DNA of 64,000 nucleotides from SAR202 cluster bacterium bin87 (GCA_002238825.1 MPNC01000001.1:310001-374000); one strand, 5' to 3'. Shown: positions 26,427 through 36,680, counted from the stretch's first letter. Translations and numbers: made by a program. Notes: generated by a model not told the origin, from the sequence alone.

Positions 26427-27554
26427 ATGACCGCCAAAATGGACTTTGGACTGTTCACCACGTGGAACGCCGTTTACGAGGGCGACAAGGTGCCTTGGGA
26501 CCCTGAGTATCAGGGCGGAAAGCTCCTCGAGCCCGCGGCATACAAACAGAACTTCAAGGAAATCGACCACATCGAGGCCGCGGGATGGGACTACGTTTGG
26601 CTGGGCGGCGGTCACTTCTCCACCCAGGGCAGCATGGATCCCCAATCGCTCATGTTGTCGGCAGTCATCGCCAATCACACCGAGAACATCCGGATCGGCA
26701 CCTCCATTCACCGGCCGACCCTGCGGTTGCCGGGTGAGACCGTTTCGGAGCGGGCGCTGCCCCACGAACGCTACGCCTTTGACAATCTCCAGCCCGAGGA
26801 CCCATTCCAGGTCGCGGAACAGGTAGCCATCGTGGACCAGGTCAGCGAGGGCCGGTTTATCTACGGCCCGGGGGCGCGCACTCGTGGCTCGGAGGAACGC
26901 CGGGAGTACTTCTATGAGTACCTCGAGCTCCTCAAGCAACTCTGGAACGAAGACAGGTTCTCCGGGTTCGAGGGCAAGTACTTCAACTATCCCGCGTTCT
27001 ACGAAGATTACATGAGCATCCCCAAGCCGGTGCAGAAGCCGCTGCCCATGCTGCTACCCGTGGACAGCCAGGAGAGTTTTGTTCCCATGGGCGAGCATGG
27101 CTATCGCATCGCCATCGGGGCCGGCAGTTCCCCCCACAACCTTCGCGGTTCCGCTATCCTGAGGCAGGACGTGCAGGATTACCGAAACGCGTGGTTCGAC
27201 GCCGGGCACGAGGGAAATCCTTCCACCGTGGTGCGTGTGCCGACTCTGGTCGCTGACACCAAGGAGAAAGCGGACCGGCGGGTCGACGATCTGATGAACC
27301 TGGCGCGCATCTACTACGCCGGTCGTGTCGCCATCGGTAGCACCGACGCGGGCAGCGCCGGACCGGACGCCACCGAGGAGGTCAACCTCTTCGGCACCCC
27401 GGAAGAGGTGGTCGAGAAGATCCACATGTTCCGGGAGGCTTTCACCACCGACGAGATCATGTTCGAGTGCAACTGGACGTCGTCGGTTCCGCGTGAAGTG
27501 GTCATGGACACGCTGAAGTGCCTGTCCGAAGATGTGATACCGCACTTCAAGTAG
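26427..27554 (+). CDS. Luciferase-like (LLM class) flavin-dependent monooxygenase
   Basis: A 375-residue TIM-barrel flavoenzyme of the bacterial luciferase family, which uses FMNH2 and oxygen to oxidise organic substrates. Supporting stretches are the N-terminal MDFGLFTTWN, AAGWDYVWLGGGHF, IRIGTSIHRPTLRLP, AEQVAIVDQVSEGRFIYGPG and the flavin-phosphate region around IAIGAGSSPHN. The late GTPEEVVEKIHMFREAF is common to the family. The partner flavin reductase could be the partial gene at the left edge, but that is 26 kb away. An AGGAGG ribosome-binding site precedes the ATG. Such enzymes are numerous in SAR202-type Chloroflexota. Confidence 0.87.
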   Translation: MTAKMDFGLFTTWNAVYEGDKVPWDPEYQGGKLLEPAAYKQNFKEIDHIEAAGWDYVWLGGGHFSTQGSMDPQSLMLSAVIANHTENIRIGTSIHRPTLRLPGETVSERALPHERYAFDNLQPEDPFQVAEQVAIVDQVSEGRFIYGPGARTRGSEERREYFYEYLELLKQLWNEDRFSGFEGKYFNYPAFYEDYMSIPKPVQKPLPMLLPVDSQESFVPMGEHGYRIAIGAGSSPHNLRGSAILRQDVQDYRNAWFDAGHEGNPSTVVRVPTLVADTKEKADRRVDDLMNLARIYYAGRVAIGSTDAGSAGPDATEEVNLFGTPEEVVEKIHMFREAFTTDEIMFECNWTSSVPREVVMDTLKCLSEDVIPHFK

Positions 27555-27577
27555 CCGGCAAATATTCCGGTTCTCAC

Positions 27578-27615
27578 ACCCGCCCCGAGTCCACGGGACT
27601 ACGGGGCGGGTATTC
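27578..27615 (+). terminator. Terminator after LLM monooxygenase
   Basis: ACCCGCCCCG (27578-27587) pairs perfectly with its complement at 27602-27611 around a 14-nt loop; ATTCTTG follows, a poor T tract. Confidence 0.6.
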
Positions 27616-27641
27616 TTGTAATAGGGTGTAACGAACTTCGC

Positions 27642-28001
27642 ATGGGAACGTTCTCAACGACAGTCCGCATCGGCAATCGGGCCGGGGCAGAAACGTTTGA
27701 AGTGGAAGCGTTGGTGGATACCGGCGCCTCGCACTCCATGTTCCCGGCATCGCTGCTTGATGGATTGCGAGTCGCCCGGCGTTCGCAAATTGACGGCGTG
27801 CTTGCCGACGGCAACGAGGTATCCTACTGGACCGGGTGGGCGCTGATCGGGATTGACGGCGAAGAAGGAACTTGCCGGGTGATTTTCGGACCAGAGGGCG
27901 ATGGCAACAGCGTGATTGGGGCGACGACTCTACAGATGCTGTTGTTCAAGGTGGATCCGGTGCGAGAGGCTTTGGAACCCACCACTCGGGTGCGCCTGTG
28001 A
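27642..28001 (+). CDS. Retropepsin-like (clan AA) aspartic protease-fold protein
   Basis: A 119-residue single-domain protein. The active-site motif is VDTGAS with D26, followed by HSMFPASLL, and the later hydrophobic-hydrophobic-Gly pattern is SVIGATTLQ. This is the half-pepsin layout that would act as a homodimer. A close paralogue lies at 61617-61994. FGPEGDxN and KVDPVxE are shared by the two and are not general to the family. Proteolytic activity is inferred from the motif only. It stands alone between a terminator and the convergent alpha-E cluster. Confidence 0.78.
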   Translation: MGTFSTTVRIGNRAGAETFEVEALVDTGASHSMFPASLLDGLRVARRSQIDGVLADGNEVSYWTGWALIGIDGEEGTCRVIFGPEGDGNSVIGATTLQMLLFKVDPVREALEPTTRVRL

Positions 28002-28037
28002 AACTGGCCGGTCTTCCGGGATGGCTCAGCGTTATTG

Positions 28038-28568
28038 CTATTGTTGCTGCTGGACGAAGCGGCGGTAGATCTCTTCCTCGGACAGGGCTTCCTGGTGGAA
28101 CCAGTTGTCGTCAATGACCCTGTAGACGGCGCTCAGGCGCTCCAGGACTTGGTTGGTCAGTAACAGCGCGCCCAGTGGCGTTTGCGGCATGGCGCCATCA
28201 TCTTCGAGGGTCAGAACGGCCTCGGACATGGCGCGGATGAGTTCCACGGTTCCGACATGGGTGGCGTTGCCGCGAGCCGTGGCCAGGCTGTGGTAGATGG
28301 ACGAAACCGGGTGTTCCTTGATCAGCATTCCCAGGGTGCGAGGGGGCTCCTCTATGGATACTCCCCGGATAGCGGCGGCATTGCTGAGGGATTGCTGCAG
28401 GGTCGCCATATCGCTGCCGTTCTCAACGGCCAGGCGGGCGAAGCTGTTGATGACACGGGCAGTGTTGTCGGCGCGTTCCAGCCACCGGCCCATCCAGACC
28501 AGGTTGTACACCCTGGAATCGGTGAGCCACCGGTCGGGACCGAATGCGATTGACCTGGGTTCTACCAT
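28038..28568 (-). CDS. Alpha-E (DUF403) protein, short form
   Basis: A 176-residue protein opening with RVYNLVWMGRWLERADNTARVI, the alpha-E family signature (YWxGRYxERAENxAR). Full-length alpha-E proteins are about 310 residues of repeated helices; this one has only the first part plus a C-terminal helix ending EEIYRRFVQQQQ. It overlaps no gene on its own strand when started at the ATG at 28568. It is the last gene of a cluster with a transglutaminase-like and a circularly permuted ATP-grasp protein, a known genomic trio thought to make or modify peptide bonds. No internal frameshift is evident. Confidence 0.75.
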   Translation of the reverse strand: MVEPRSIAFGPDRWLTDSRVYNLVWMGRWLERADNTARVINSFARLAVENGSDMATLQQSLSNAAAIRGVSIEEPPRTLGMLIKEHPVSSIYHSLATARGNATHVGTVELIRAMSEAVLTLEDDGAMPQTPLGALLLTNQVLERLSAVYRVIDDNWFHQEALSEEEIYRRFVQQQQ

Positions 28569-28614
28569 GATGGAAACGACTCCTGTCAGCGGATGGGGTG
28601 GAGCAGGATTGCGG

Positions 28615-29526
28615 TCACGGCGACGGATGGCCGGAGGGCAGCAGTTCGAGCGCATCGTCCACGGAAATGTTGTCGCGATCGAAGAAGACCCGTGCGGTGG
28701 TGAAATCGAGGTGCCCGCCGCCACGGGAAACGAAGGACCCTGAGACCGGCGGAACTTCCGAATAATCACGACCGACGCCGAATTTAAGGTAATCGGTCCC
28801 AATGTGGATGACGACGCCACGGGTGGGATCGGCAGGCAACCAACCGAATTGAGGGTGCAAGAACTCGACCCAGGCGTGCGTCTCTCCGGGTTGACGGGTT
28901 AGAAGTCCGCTGACGTAACGGGCGGGGATCCCGCGGGAGCGGAGCATGGCCAGGCCGAGATGTGCCTGGTCCTGGCAAACACCGCGCCGCGATACCAGGA
29001 CATCCGCCGCAGCGGTGTTTACGGAAGTGTGGCCGCGCTCGTAGCGGATGTTTGTGTAGATCCACTGGACGACGTTGTCCACAGTGTAGAGCAACGTCGT
29101 CGCCCCGGCGGCGGCCTCCAGCGCAGCATTCCGCACGCTCTCCGGGTCGGCCAGCCGAGAAGCGGACAGGAATTCCTGGGCATCTAAACCGTAGTCGGCG
29201 CTGTTGAGCGGCACGTCCGGTACAACAGGCGTGTGGTGGTTCAGGCAGACTTTTCCGGCGGCGGCGATGATCAACTCCTGGTGCGGCACGGTGACTCGGA
29301 CCCGGTGGACGGTGTTCCCCAACCGATCGGGATACTCGACCTGCCGACCCTGCGGGAAGGTGGCCACACCGCAGGACCCCGGCGTCTGGTACGTGTCGGC
29401 ATATGCCGTGAGCCGGAGGAAATTGTCGTTTTGCACCACTATGTCGGAGTAGGAATACCGGGCCACGTAAGCGTAGTGCACCGCGACAGGTTCGAACGCT
29501 ATCGAACCACCCAGCTCGGTTTGCAT
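28615..29526 (-). CDS. Transglutaminase-like cysteine protease-fold protein
   Basis: A 303-residue protein with the N-terminal beta-region seen in bacterial transglutaminase-like proteins, then the catalytic core. RGVCQDQAH provides C184, ETHAWVEF provides H217 and PADPTRG provides D233, the full triad. It follows the ATP-grasp gene with a 28-bp overlap and precedes alpha-E. In such trios the protein may hydrolyse or transfer gamma-glutamyl or other amide bonds on a peptide made by the ATP-grasp partner. That role is inferred from context. Confidence 0.87.
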   Translation of the reverse strand: MQTELGGSIAFEPVAVHYAYVARYSYSDIVVQNDNFLRLTAYADTYQTPGSCGVATFPQGRQVEYPDRLGNTVHRVRVTVPHQELIIAAAGKVCLNHHTPVVPDVPLNSADYGLDAQEFLSASRLADPESVRNAALEAAAGATTLLYTVDNVVQWIYTNIRYERGHTSVNTAAADVLVSRRGVCQDQAHLGLAMLRSRGIPARYVSGLLTRQPGETHAWVEFLHPQFGWLPADPTRGVVIHIGTDYLKFGVGRDYSEVPPVSGSFVSRGGGHLDFTTARVFFDRDNISVDDALELLPSGHPSP

Positions 29527-30875
29527 GATCCTCCTGACGAGTTGTTGGTGACCCGGCTGTTGGCCTCGGATACGCGGGTCAGGCCGCCGGGAAAAACTGT
29601 GACCTCCCCCCGGCCGTTCTGCACCGCGAACACGCGCAGGTCGACGTGGCGCTCCTCGAATTCGCCACTGGACTCGTCGAAGACAAGATGTTGGGAGAAG
29701 TCCAGCGTTTCCTGGGCGATGAAGACCTGGGGTTGCTCGATCAACTGTTGGGACAGCCGGCTGCGGTAGCCCTTGTCCAGATCGGGCATGATGAAGACAC
29801 CCAGCCCGCCGTATCCCTGGCGCGTTTTGAGCACCAGGGTGTCCAGGTTCTGCAGGACGTATTGGCGGTTGGCCGGGGATCGCAGGTCGTAGCTATGGGC
29901 TTGTTCCAGGATGGCGTCTTCTCCCAGATAGGCTTTTATCATATCGGGCACCCAGAGGAACACCAGTTTGTCGTCGCAGGCCCCGGTGCCCAGGGCGTTC
30001 ACCAGCGCTACTTTGTGGTCCAGATATGCCTGCGTGAGGCCGGGCACGAAGAGTTCGAGATCCTCAACCCGACGATAGACCAGGTCGACCTCGAAATCGC
30101 CGTCCAGGGATCGGACCCATACGCGGCCGTTGTGCCCGATGTAGAGGTCGGACCCTTCCACCAGGGGGATTCCCAGCAGTTCCGACAGGTAACGGTGCTC
30201 GAAAAAGGCGGAGCCGAACTTGCTGTCCGTGAGCAACACGCAGACGGGTGAATCGGTGTCGCACAGCGAGGCGAACATATCAAGGTAGGCGGAGCGAATA
30301 TCGTAGGGGACGATGTCGTAACCACCCGCGAGTTCGGGCAGCACGTCGAGGCCGATTTCAGTGGTCTTCATTTGGTAGGCGATGCCCGACGGGATCCGCA
30401 GGTTGTCCTCGAGAATGACATAACGTCCGTCGCCCATGTGCACCAGGTCTATGCCGTAAATGTGCACAAACACGTCGGCGGCGGGACGGTGGTCCTGGAG
30501 TTCGGGATTGTAGTACTGGCACGAGTACATCACATCCTGCGGGACGACCTGCTGGTCGCCGCAGTAGAGGTCCGACAGGAAGTGATTGATAGCTTTCAAC
30601 CGCTGGGCAACGCCGCGGGAGATGGTTTCCCATTCATCGGCGGGGACCAGTCGGGGCAGCCAGTCGGTAGGCACGGTGCGGAACTCGCGAGGGTCCAGCA
30701 TGAAGGTGAAGGCGTCCAGTGCTGCACTGGCGTTGGCTTGTCGCCAACGCTGCTGTAGTTCGGGAGCGCCGAGCCCGTTCAGGCTGTCTATGAGGGGCTG
30801 GTAGACGGAACGTGTGGTTCCGTCGGAGTGCAGGTGTTCATTCAACGAGGTTTTGGAAATGTCCCGGGTCAGCAT
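29499..30875 (-). CDS. Circularly permuted ATP-grasp protein (type 2; DUF404/DUF407)
   Basis: A 458-residue ATP-dependent carboxylate-amine ligase-like protein. Its hallmarks are FTFMLDPREFRTVPTDWLPR, QRLKAINHFLSDLY, the motif VFVHIYGIDLVHMGDGRYVILEDNLRIPSG (read here in parts), DLVYRRVED, LVLKTRQGYGGLGVFI for ATP binding and HVDLRVFAV. The family is shorter or longer depending on an alpha-E fusion; here alpha-E is a separate gene. Substrate and product are unknown. A 328-bp divergent region separates it from trigger factor. Confidence 0.87.
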   Translation of the reverse strand: MLTRDISKTSLNEHLHSDGTTRSVYQPLIDSLNGLGAPELQQRWRQANASAALDAFTFMLDPREFRTVPTDWLPRLVPADEWETISRGVAQRLKAINHFLSDLYCGDQQVVPQDVMYSCQYYNPELQDHRPAADVFVHIYGIDLVHMGDGRYVILEDNLRIPSGIAYQMKTTEIGLDVLPELAGGYDIVPYDIRSAYLDMFASLCDTDSPVCVLLTDSKFGSAFFEHRYLSELLGIPLVEGSDLYIGHNGRVWVRSLDGDFEVDLVYRRVEDLELFVPGLTQAYLDHKVALVNALGTGACDDKLVFLWVPDMIKAYLGEDAILEQAHSYDLRSPANRQYVLQNLDTLVLKTRQGYGGLGVFIMPDLDKGYRSRLSQQLIEQPQVFIAQETLDFSQHLVFDESSGEFEERHVDLRVFAVQNGRGEVTVFPGGLTRVSEANSRVTNNSSGGSCKPSWVVR

Positions 30876-31203
30876 TGGCCACCAACTCCATTGCGAGGGT
30901 GTGCGGGGAACGGTCGGGTACGAGCGCCATTGGGTGGAACAGCCAAGCCCAGTGGCGCTTCGCGCATATAAGGGTACACCGCCGGTGTTGCGGGCGGATT
31001 AACGATTTGTAACAAAGGGGTGTCGTGGCTGCCCCGTTGCCAGACCCAGCCTGCCGGGGCCGTAGCCGGCTGCGAGATTGCGTCCCGGCTTTTCGCTATT
31101 CGGGCGGTTATGCTATACTCGGCTGCACTCGCGGGCAGGCCGGTATCGACCACCCTGCCCGCCGTTTCATGCAAAATCAATCGGGCACAGGAGCGTATTG
31201 GCG
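30876..31203. other. Divergent intergenic region before trigger factor, 328 bp
   Basis: It carries the tig promoter element (31111-31119). It also carries a 13-bp odd palindrome, ACACCG-C-CGGTGT (30976-30988), close to where the leftward promoter should be and a possible operator. I see no gene in it. Confidence 0.4.
31111..31119 (+). promoter_or_regulatory. Extended -10 element of the tig-clp operon
   Basis: TGC followed by TATACT. The hexamer 17 bp upstream (TTTCGC) is a weak -35. The implied leader is about 80 nt. Confidence 0.45.
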
Positions 31204-32649
31204 TTGAAGGTCACGAGGGACAGCTCATCACCAATTGAGGTCACGCTGACGGTGGAATTGGCCACGGACGATGAGAATCCGTTCATTGAACGCTCGTACC
31301 GTCGGGTCGTTTCGCGCCTCAACATCCCAGGGTTCCGTCGGGGAAGGGCGCCGCGCCACATCGTCGAAAGCATGATGGGCCGGACGGCGCTGCTCCAGGA
31401 AGCGCTGGAGTTCATGGTGCCGGAAACGCTGGACCAGGTCCTGCAGGACGAGGAAGTTTCGGCCTTCGGCGAGCCCAGCATCGAGGTTACCGAACTGGAG
31501 CCCGTGTCCTTCACGGCCACCGTGCCTCTGGAACCGACCGTGGACCTTGGTGACTATCTCGAGATCCGGGTGGAGAGCGACCCGGCGGAGGTCACGGAGG
31601 AGGAGGTCGACGGGGTACTGGACCGGGTCCGGGACGAGCAAGCGGTGTGGGAGCCGGTGGAAAGAGCCGCGGCGTACGGCGACCGTCTGAACCTGAACGT
31701 CCTGGGGACTATGGACGATGAAACGGTGGTGGAAGACGAGGACGTCGAGTACATTCCCAACGAGGAAAACGTGCTGCCGTTCCCTGGATTTGCTCCCAAT
31801 CTCGTTGGCCTGTCCGAGGACGACGAGAGCGATTTCACGATCACGGTGCCCGAGGACTACCCCCGCGAGCAGTACGCAGGAAAGGACGTCCAATTCAAGG
31901 TCTCGGTACTGTCTGTCAAGGAAAAGTCGGTACCGGAGTTGGACGATGAGTTCGCCAAGTCGGTGGGCGACGGGTTCGACGACCTTGAAGCGCTGCGGGA
32001 CAGCATCCGGGAATCGCTGACGAGCCAGGCGGAGAACGCGGCCCGCAGTGAGCTGGAGCAAAAGAGCCTGGAAGCGCTGTGCGACGTGGCAGTGGTCAAC
32101 GCGTCCTCTCTGCTGTATGAGCGTGAGCTGGAGGCGATGCAGGCCGACCGGGAGCGAATGCTGCGGCAGCAAGGGCTGGACCTCGCGACCTACCTGCGCT
32201 TCATGGGCAAGTCGCCGGATGAGTTCCTTGACGAAATGCGCCCCAACGCGGAACGCCGTCTGGTCAGCGCGTTGGTGATGCGGAAGTTTGCTGAGGTCGA
32301 AGAGATCGAGATTTCCGACGACGACGTTCAATCGGAAACCGATCGTCTGCTGGGTTTGTCGACCGGCGAGGAAGAGCAGGACGAGTCCAACCTGGAGTCG
32401 CTGCGGGAGTTTCTCGGGTCGGAATCAACGCGGGACAACATTCGGTCCACGTTGCACAGCCGGCGGGTCATGGACCGGCTTATTGATATCGCCCAGGGCA
32501 ACCTGGATGAGGATGGCGACGCAGAAGCGAGCTCGGCGGGCGATGAAACTGAAGAAGCCGGAGAGCCAGCGGCCGCCGATGATGTTGAAACCACCGATGC
32601 AAGCGATGGTGACGCCACCGCGAGCGATCAGGCGGAGGAACGGGAATGA
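31204..32649 (+). CDS. tig: Trigger factor
   Basis: A ribosome-bound chaperone and prolyl isomerase. The 481 residues have the ribosome-binding signature [13 protein letters not shown] near residue 45, a PPIase domain around 150-235 and the helical C-terminal arms. The last 50 residues are very acidic ([22 protein letters not shown]). The start is TTG: either 31204 (MKVTRDSS, CAGGAG 10 bp upstream) or 31198. The sequence [17 protein letters not shown] matches the normal family N-terminus, and all upstream codons are non-conserved. It heads the tig-clpP-clpP-clpX operon, the usual order. Confidence 0.93.
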   Translation: MKVTRDSSSPIEVTLTVELATDDENPFIERSYRRVVSRLNIPGFRRGRAPRHIVESMMGRTALLQEALEFMVPETLDQVLQDEEVSAFGEPSIEVTELEPVSFTATVPLEPTVDLGDYLEIRVESDPAEVTEEEVDGVLDRVRDEQAVWEPVERAAAYGDRLNLNVLGTMDDETVVEDEDVEYIPNEENVLPFPGFAPNLVGLSEDDESDFTITVPEDYPREQYAGKDVQFKVSVLSVKEKSVPELDDEFAKSVGDGFDDLEALRDSIRESLTSQAENAARSELEQKSLEALCDVAVVNASSLLYERELEAMQADRERMLRQQGLDLATYLRFMGKSPDEFLDEMRPNAERRLVSALVMRKFAEVEEIEISDDDVQSETDRLLGLSTGEEEQDESNLESLREFLGSESTRDNIRSTLHSRRVMDRLIDIAQGNLDEDGDAEASSAGDETEEAGEPAAADDVETTDASDGDATASDQAEERE

Positions 32650-32684
32650 CGTTCGGACGCCCACCATTCCAGGAGAACCTACAA

Positions 32685-33332
32685 ATGCCACGAAGTTCCA
32701 ATCCCTCGGGCATGGTCACGCCGTCTAACGTGATCCCCGGGATTATCCGGCCGACTACCGAAGGCGAACGCGCCTTCAATCCGTACTCGCTGTTGCTGCA
32801 AGCCCGGATCATCTACCTGGGCACCCAGGTGGACGATGACATTTCCAACGCGATCGTTACGCAGCTGTTGTACTTGAGCTGGGAGAACCCTGAAGCGGAC
32901 ATCAGCCTGTACATCAACTCGCCGGGCGGGTCCGTGCTTGACGGCATGGCCATTTACGACACGATGCAGTTGATCAAGCCGGACGTGGCGACGATCTGCC
33001 TGGGCAAAGCCGCGAGCATGGGCGCGGTACTGCTGTCCGGCGGAACGAAAGGCAAGCGGTACTGCACGCGAAATTCCACGGTGCTGATCCATCAGGTAAT
33101 GGGCGGTATCCAGGGCTCCGCGTCGGATATCGAGATCACGGCCCAGGAGATCCTGCGCCTGCGACAGCGCCTCAATACCATCCTGTCGGAGAACTGCGAC
33201 CAGCCGTTTGACAAGATATCGCGAGATTCCGATCGAGACTACTGGATGGACGCCGAGACAGCGGTGGAATACGGCATCGTCGACCACGTCATGCACACGT
33301 TGCCCGATTCCTTCAGCAGCATGTTCGGCTAG
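32685..33332 (+). CDS. clpP: ATP-dependent Clp protease proteolytic subunit, copy 1
   Basis: A 215-residue serine peptidase that forms the ClpP barrel. The triad is S111 ([11 protein letters not shown]), H136 (VLIHQVMGG) and the Asp of [10 protein letters not shown] prefer the ATG at 32685, with AGGAGA 8 bp upstream, to the ATG at 32646 that overlaps the tig stop; the extra 13 residues are not conserved. It differs from the next ClpP across the N-terminal loop and substrate channel. The pair may assemble as a mixed two-ring particle, as in other bacteria with two ClpPs. Confidence 0.93.
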   Translation: MPRSSNPSGMVTPSNVIPGIIRPTTEGERAFNPYSLLLQARIIYLGTQVDDDISNAIVTQLLYLSWENPEADISLYINSPGGSVLDGMAIYDTMQLIKPDVATICLGKAASMGAVLLSGGTKGKRYCTRNSTVLIHQVMGGIQGSASDIEITAQEILRLRQRLNTILSENCDQPFDKISRDSDRDYWMDAETAVEYGIVDHVMHTLPDSFSSMFG

Positions 33333-33385
33333 TTGGCGACGCGACCCGACTTGCCCATAACCCGGCCCAATATCAGGAGACCGCA

Positions 33386-34036
33386 ATGGCCGTTCCCTTT
33401 GAAGACTCCCCACTGCTGCAGCCCACCAACATCGTGCCCATGGTCATCGAGACCAGCCCACGGGGCGAGCGGGCGTTTGACATCTATTCCCTGCTCCTGC
33501 GGGAGCGGATCATCTACCTGGGAACGCCGATAACGGACCAGGTGGCGAACGTCATCATTGCACAGTTGCTGTACCTCGAACGCGAGGATAGTGACCGTGA
33601 CATCAGCCTGTACATCAACAGTCCGGGTGGATATATCGCCTCGGGGTTGGCCATCCTGGATACTATGCACCTGATCAACTCGCCGGTTTCGACCATATGC
33701 GTCGGGACTGCAGCGAGCATGGCGACGGTTCTGCTGGCCAACGGGATCAAGGGCAAACGCTATTGCCTGGCAAACTCCACAGTGCACATGCACCAACCCA
33801 ACGTGGGCAGCTTCCAGGGTCAGGCCGCCGATATCGAGATCCAGGCCAAGGAGATCGTTCGTCTCAAGGAACGGCTCACCAAGATCTTGTCTGGAGCGAC
33901 CGGCCAGAGCATAGAAAAGATAGCCGACGACTCCGACCGCGACTTCTTCCTGACTGCGGAGGAAGCCGTCGAATACGGACTCGTCGACGAAATACTCGGG
34001 ACGCAGAAGGAAGAAGAGGCTGCGGAAGCCGCGTAA
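33386..34036 (+). CDS. clpP: ATP-dependent Clp protease proteolytic subunit, copy 2
   Basis: A 216-residue ClpP with serine motif [22 protein letters not shown] and [24 protein letters not shown] in pieces typical of the family. [21 protein letters not shown] is the canonical N-terminus, closer to standard ClpP than copy 1. The C-terminus is a short acidic tail. It lies 53 bp after copy 1 and 41 bp before clpX. Confidence 0.95.
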   Translation: MAVPFEDSPLLQPTNIVPMVIETSPRGERAFDIYSLLLRERIIYLGTPITDQVANVIIAQLLYLEREDSDRDISLYINSPGGYIASGLAILDTMHLINSPVSTICVGTAASMATVLLANGIKGKRYCLANSTVHMHQPNVGSFQGQAADIEIQAKEIVRLKERLTKILSGATGQSIEKIADDSDRDFFLTAEEAVEYGLVDEILGTQKEEEAAEAA

Positions 34037-34077
34037 CGGCCGGACGCCGCTCAACTAATTCGGCCGAGGACCTACCG

Positions 34078-35472
34078 ATGACCACCGGCAGCCGCAACTC
34101 CAATCGCAACTCTCATCGTTGCGCGTTTTGCGGCAGCCAGTTTCCTCAGGGCCGTCTGGTCCGTCCGCCGGGCCAAACCCGGGGCGGGATCTGCTTCGAC
34201 TGCATACGCGAGTTGGCCAACTACGTGGCCGAGCGTGGTGGCAAGAAACGGCGGGAAGACAGCGGCAGCCCGGAGCGCCCCAGCGATCGGGTCGAGCCGA
34301 CGGACAAACCGTCACGGAAGCGCGCAGATGGCAGCCGAATCCTGGTGCCCAGGGAAATCTATTCGAGCCTGGACGCCTATGTAATTGGGCAGGAAAAGGC
34401 CAAAAAAACCCTGGCCGTTGCGGTTTATAACCACTTCAAGCGTATTCGCGGTGAAGCGTCCGATCCTGAAGTCGAGGTACAAAAGTCCAATATCCTGCTG
34501 ATTGGCCCTACAGGATCCGGAAAGACCCTGCTTGCCGAAACCCTCGCCCGGTCGCTGGACGTGCCCTTCGCGATATGTGACGCCACCTCGCTCACCGAGT
34601 CGGGTTACGTCGGTGAGGACGTGGAGAACATCCTGCTGCGGCTGATCCAGGCCGCAGATTGGGACATATCGCGGGCGGAACAGGGGATCATCTACATTGA
34701 CGAGCTGGACAAGATCGCGCGGAAAGAAGGCATCAACCGCTCGATCACGCGGGACGTTGCGGGAGAAGGCGTCCAGCAGGAGTTGCTCAAAATCATAGAA
34801 GGCTGCGTGGCGAACGTGCCGCCGCAGGGAGGCCGAAAGCATCCCCACCAGGAGATGCTGCAGATCAACACTAAGAACATCCTGTTCATCTGCGGCGGGG
34901 CTTTCGACGGCTTGCAGGAGATAATCTCCAAGCGGGTGTCATCGGGCTCGGCGATGGGGTTCCTGGCGCAGAACCAGGAACGCGCCGACAAAAAAGCGAA
35001 CCCCCTGGCGATGCTCGACTTGGTGACGCCCGAGGACCTGCTGCAGTTTGGCTTCATTCCCGAGCTGGTGGGCCGTCTACCGGTGGTCGCGGCGTTGCAG
35101 CCGTTGGATCGCGAAGATCTGATCCGGGTGCTGATTGAGCCGAGAAACGCGATAATCAAGCAATACCAGCGGTTGTTCCACCTGGATGACGTCAAGTTGG
35201 AGTTCACCGACGACGCGCTGGAGGCGGCTGCCGAACGAGCGCTGAGCTACCAGACCGGAGCGCGGATCCTCCGGCACATTGTCGAGGACGCGCTGATGGA
35301 AGTGATGTACGAGTTGCCGTCGCTGCGCGACATAGGCCGCTGTGTCGTCAACGGCGACGCCATCACCGGGGAGGCGTCACCCAGGCTCTACCGGCGCGGT
35401 GGCGGACGACATCTGACGCTGAAGACCGCGTTGTCCCGGTCTCGGACCACCCAGCAAAGGAAATCGGCCTAA
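34078..35472 (+). CDS. clpX: ATP-dependent Clp protease ATP-binding subunit ClpX
   Basis: An AAA+ unfoldase that feeds ClpP. The 464 residues start with a zinc-binding domain (C15, C18, C39, C42), then a basic linker. The AAA+ module has Walker A GPTGSGKT (143-150), Walker [12 protein letters not shown], sensor motifs, and the Arg-finger region before the small domain [25 protein letters not shown]. The substrate-loop stretch [11 protein letters not shown] is intact. The ATG at 34078 is chosen from the zinc-domain start. The last four bases overlap the convergent purN-like gene. Confidence 0.95.
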   Translation: MTTGSRNSNRNSHRCAFCGSQFPQGRLVRPPGQTRGGICFDCIRELANYVAERGGKKRREDSGSPERPSDRVEPTDKPSRKRADGSRILVPREIYSSLDAYVIGQEKAKKTLAVAVYNHFKRIRGEASDPEVEVQKSNILLIGPTGSGKTLLAETLARSLDVPFAICDATSLTESGYVGEDVENILLRLIQAADWDISRAEQGIIYIDELDKIARKEGINRSITRDVAGEGVQQELLKIIEGCVANVPPQGGRKHPHQEMLQINTKNILFICGGAFDGLQEIISKRVSSGSAMGFLAQNQERADKKANPLAMLDLVTPEDLLQFGFIPELVGRLPVVAALQPLDREDLIRVLIEPRNAIIKQYQRLFHLDDVKLEFTDDALEAAAERALSYQTGARILRHIVEDALMEVMYELPSLRDIGRCVVNGDAITGEASPRLYRRGGGRHLTLKTALSRSRTTQQRKSA

Positions 35473-36293
35473 CCGATTTTCCCTGAGGCCAGGGCGGCCT
35501 CAATCTGCTCAGTCAGCGGCAGACCGGACGGGTGCGTTTGGACCAACGGATGTCCCGATCCATCCAGGGCGATCTCCGGCGTGACCCGCAGGCGCCCGTC
35601 GGCAACGGCGCGCAGCGTTTCCAGGAGCAGATATGGTTCGCGGCGGTAGCCGGCCTCGCGGATGCGCTGGAACAGCGGGAAGTCCTCACCTTCGGCGTCG
35701 CGGATGTCGGCCGCGTTACGCCCGCGCAGACCCTCCCAGTCCTGATCGAACCCGTCGCCGGTGATCGGGACGACGCAGTGGGATAGCACGGGGCCCCGGT
35801 CGACTTGTTCGGTGGCCAGGTGGATCATTGCCCCGGTTTGCTTTGATCGAGAATCGATCAACTGCCAGATAACCGACTGCCAGGTGCCCGTGGGTCCATC
35901 GGGCAGGGCCCCGTGGAGATTGAGCAATGGGTAGCGGCGGCACATTTCTCCGCTGCAGATGAGCATATACCCGGCCAACGCGCAAACGTCAGGCCGGTAG
36001 TGTTGGAGCAGCCGGATCGCCTCCCGGTCATAGCCAAGGCGATGACGGGCCATGGAGCCGCCGCCGTGCTCACGTCGGTAGCGGCTGGACGACAGGGTTA
36101 CCAGGGGGAGATTGTAGGAGCGCACCAGATCGAAAAACTCGTCAGACCCTTCCGCCTCGCCCGGTTCTCGATTGCTGAACACGAACTCGATATTAGCGTG
36201 CAGGCGACCCTCGTCAATGGCCTCATGGATGAAACGCAGCAATCCACGTGAGCCCTCTCCCCGGCCGGTGGCAAACCATCCTATGCGCAGCAT
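35469..36293 (-). CDS. Formyltransferase-fold (PurN-like) protein
   Basis: A 274-residue protein with the GART/formyltransferase fold. It shows [44 protein letters not shown] and [16 protein letters not shown], which correspond to the family's Asn-His and late Asp active-site region. It is longer than PurN (about 210), with an extra C-terminal 70 residues, and [12 protein letters not shown] differs from PurN's HPSLLP. It may therefore use another substrate. It is the last gene of the dprA-to-purN-like run and overlaps clpX tail to tail by 4 bp. Confidence 0.72.
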   Translation of the reverse strand: MLRIGWFATGRGEGSRGLLRFIHEAIDEGRLHANIEFVFSNREPGEAEGSDEFFDLVRSYNLPLVTLSSSRYRREHGGGSMARHRLGYDREAIRLLQHYRPDVCALAGYMLICSGEMCRRYPLLNLHGALPDGPTGTWQSVIWQLIDSRSKQTGAMIHLATEQVDRGPVLSHCVVPITGDGFDQDWEGLRGRNAADIRDAEGEDFPLFQRIREAGYRREPYLLLETLRAVADGRLRVTPEIALDGSGHPLVQTHPSGLPLTEQIEAALASGKIG

Positions 36294-36320
36294 CGCGCGG
36301 TTCCGCTCCCGGGCAAGATT

Positions 36321-36665
36321 TCAGAAGGGCGGATCGTCATCATCAAACAGGGAAGGGTCGTCCGGTTCGAGGGGCGGCGGCGGTTCCCAGTCGTCATCGC
36401 CGGCCGGCAGACCTGGGGCGGGTGAGCCGGCGGAGGCGCGGCCATCCCCGATCTGGGTGATGCGCAGTTCGGTTTCGGTGAGAAGCTCCTGGCAGCGGCC
36501 GGCCAGTTCCATCCCTTCGCGGTACAGGCGTTCGGCGTCGGTCAGCGATAGCTCACCCTGCTCCAGGCGTGAAACTGTATCCTCAAGACGGCGATAGGCC
36601 TCTTCGAAGGGCATCGCAGCGAGTTGGGACCGCCAGGCGTCGCTGGGTTCAGTGGTTTCGGTCAT
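36321..36665 (-). CDS. xseB: Exodeoxyribonuclease VII small subunit
   Basis: XseB binds XseA to form the single-strand-specific exonuclease VII. Of the 114 residues, 18-75 are the family core (FEEAYRRLEDTVSRLEQGELSLTDAERLYREGMEL in pieces). Residues 78-114 form an extra acidic, Pro-rich tail (DDDWEPPPP, SLFDDDDPPF) absent from typical 70-80-residue XseB. It starts 16 bp after xseA. Confidence 0.9.
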   Translation of the reverse strand: MTETTEPSDAWRSQLAAMPFEEAYRRLEDTVSRLEQGELSLTDAERLYREGMELAGRCQELLTETELRITQIGDGRASAGSPAPGLPAGDDDWEPPPPLEPDDPSLFDDDDPPF

Positions 36666-36680
36666 GGTTCAGGACGGCCG

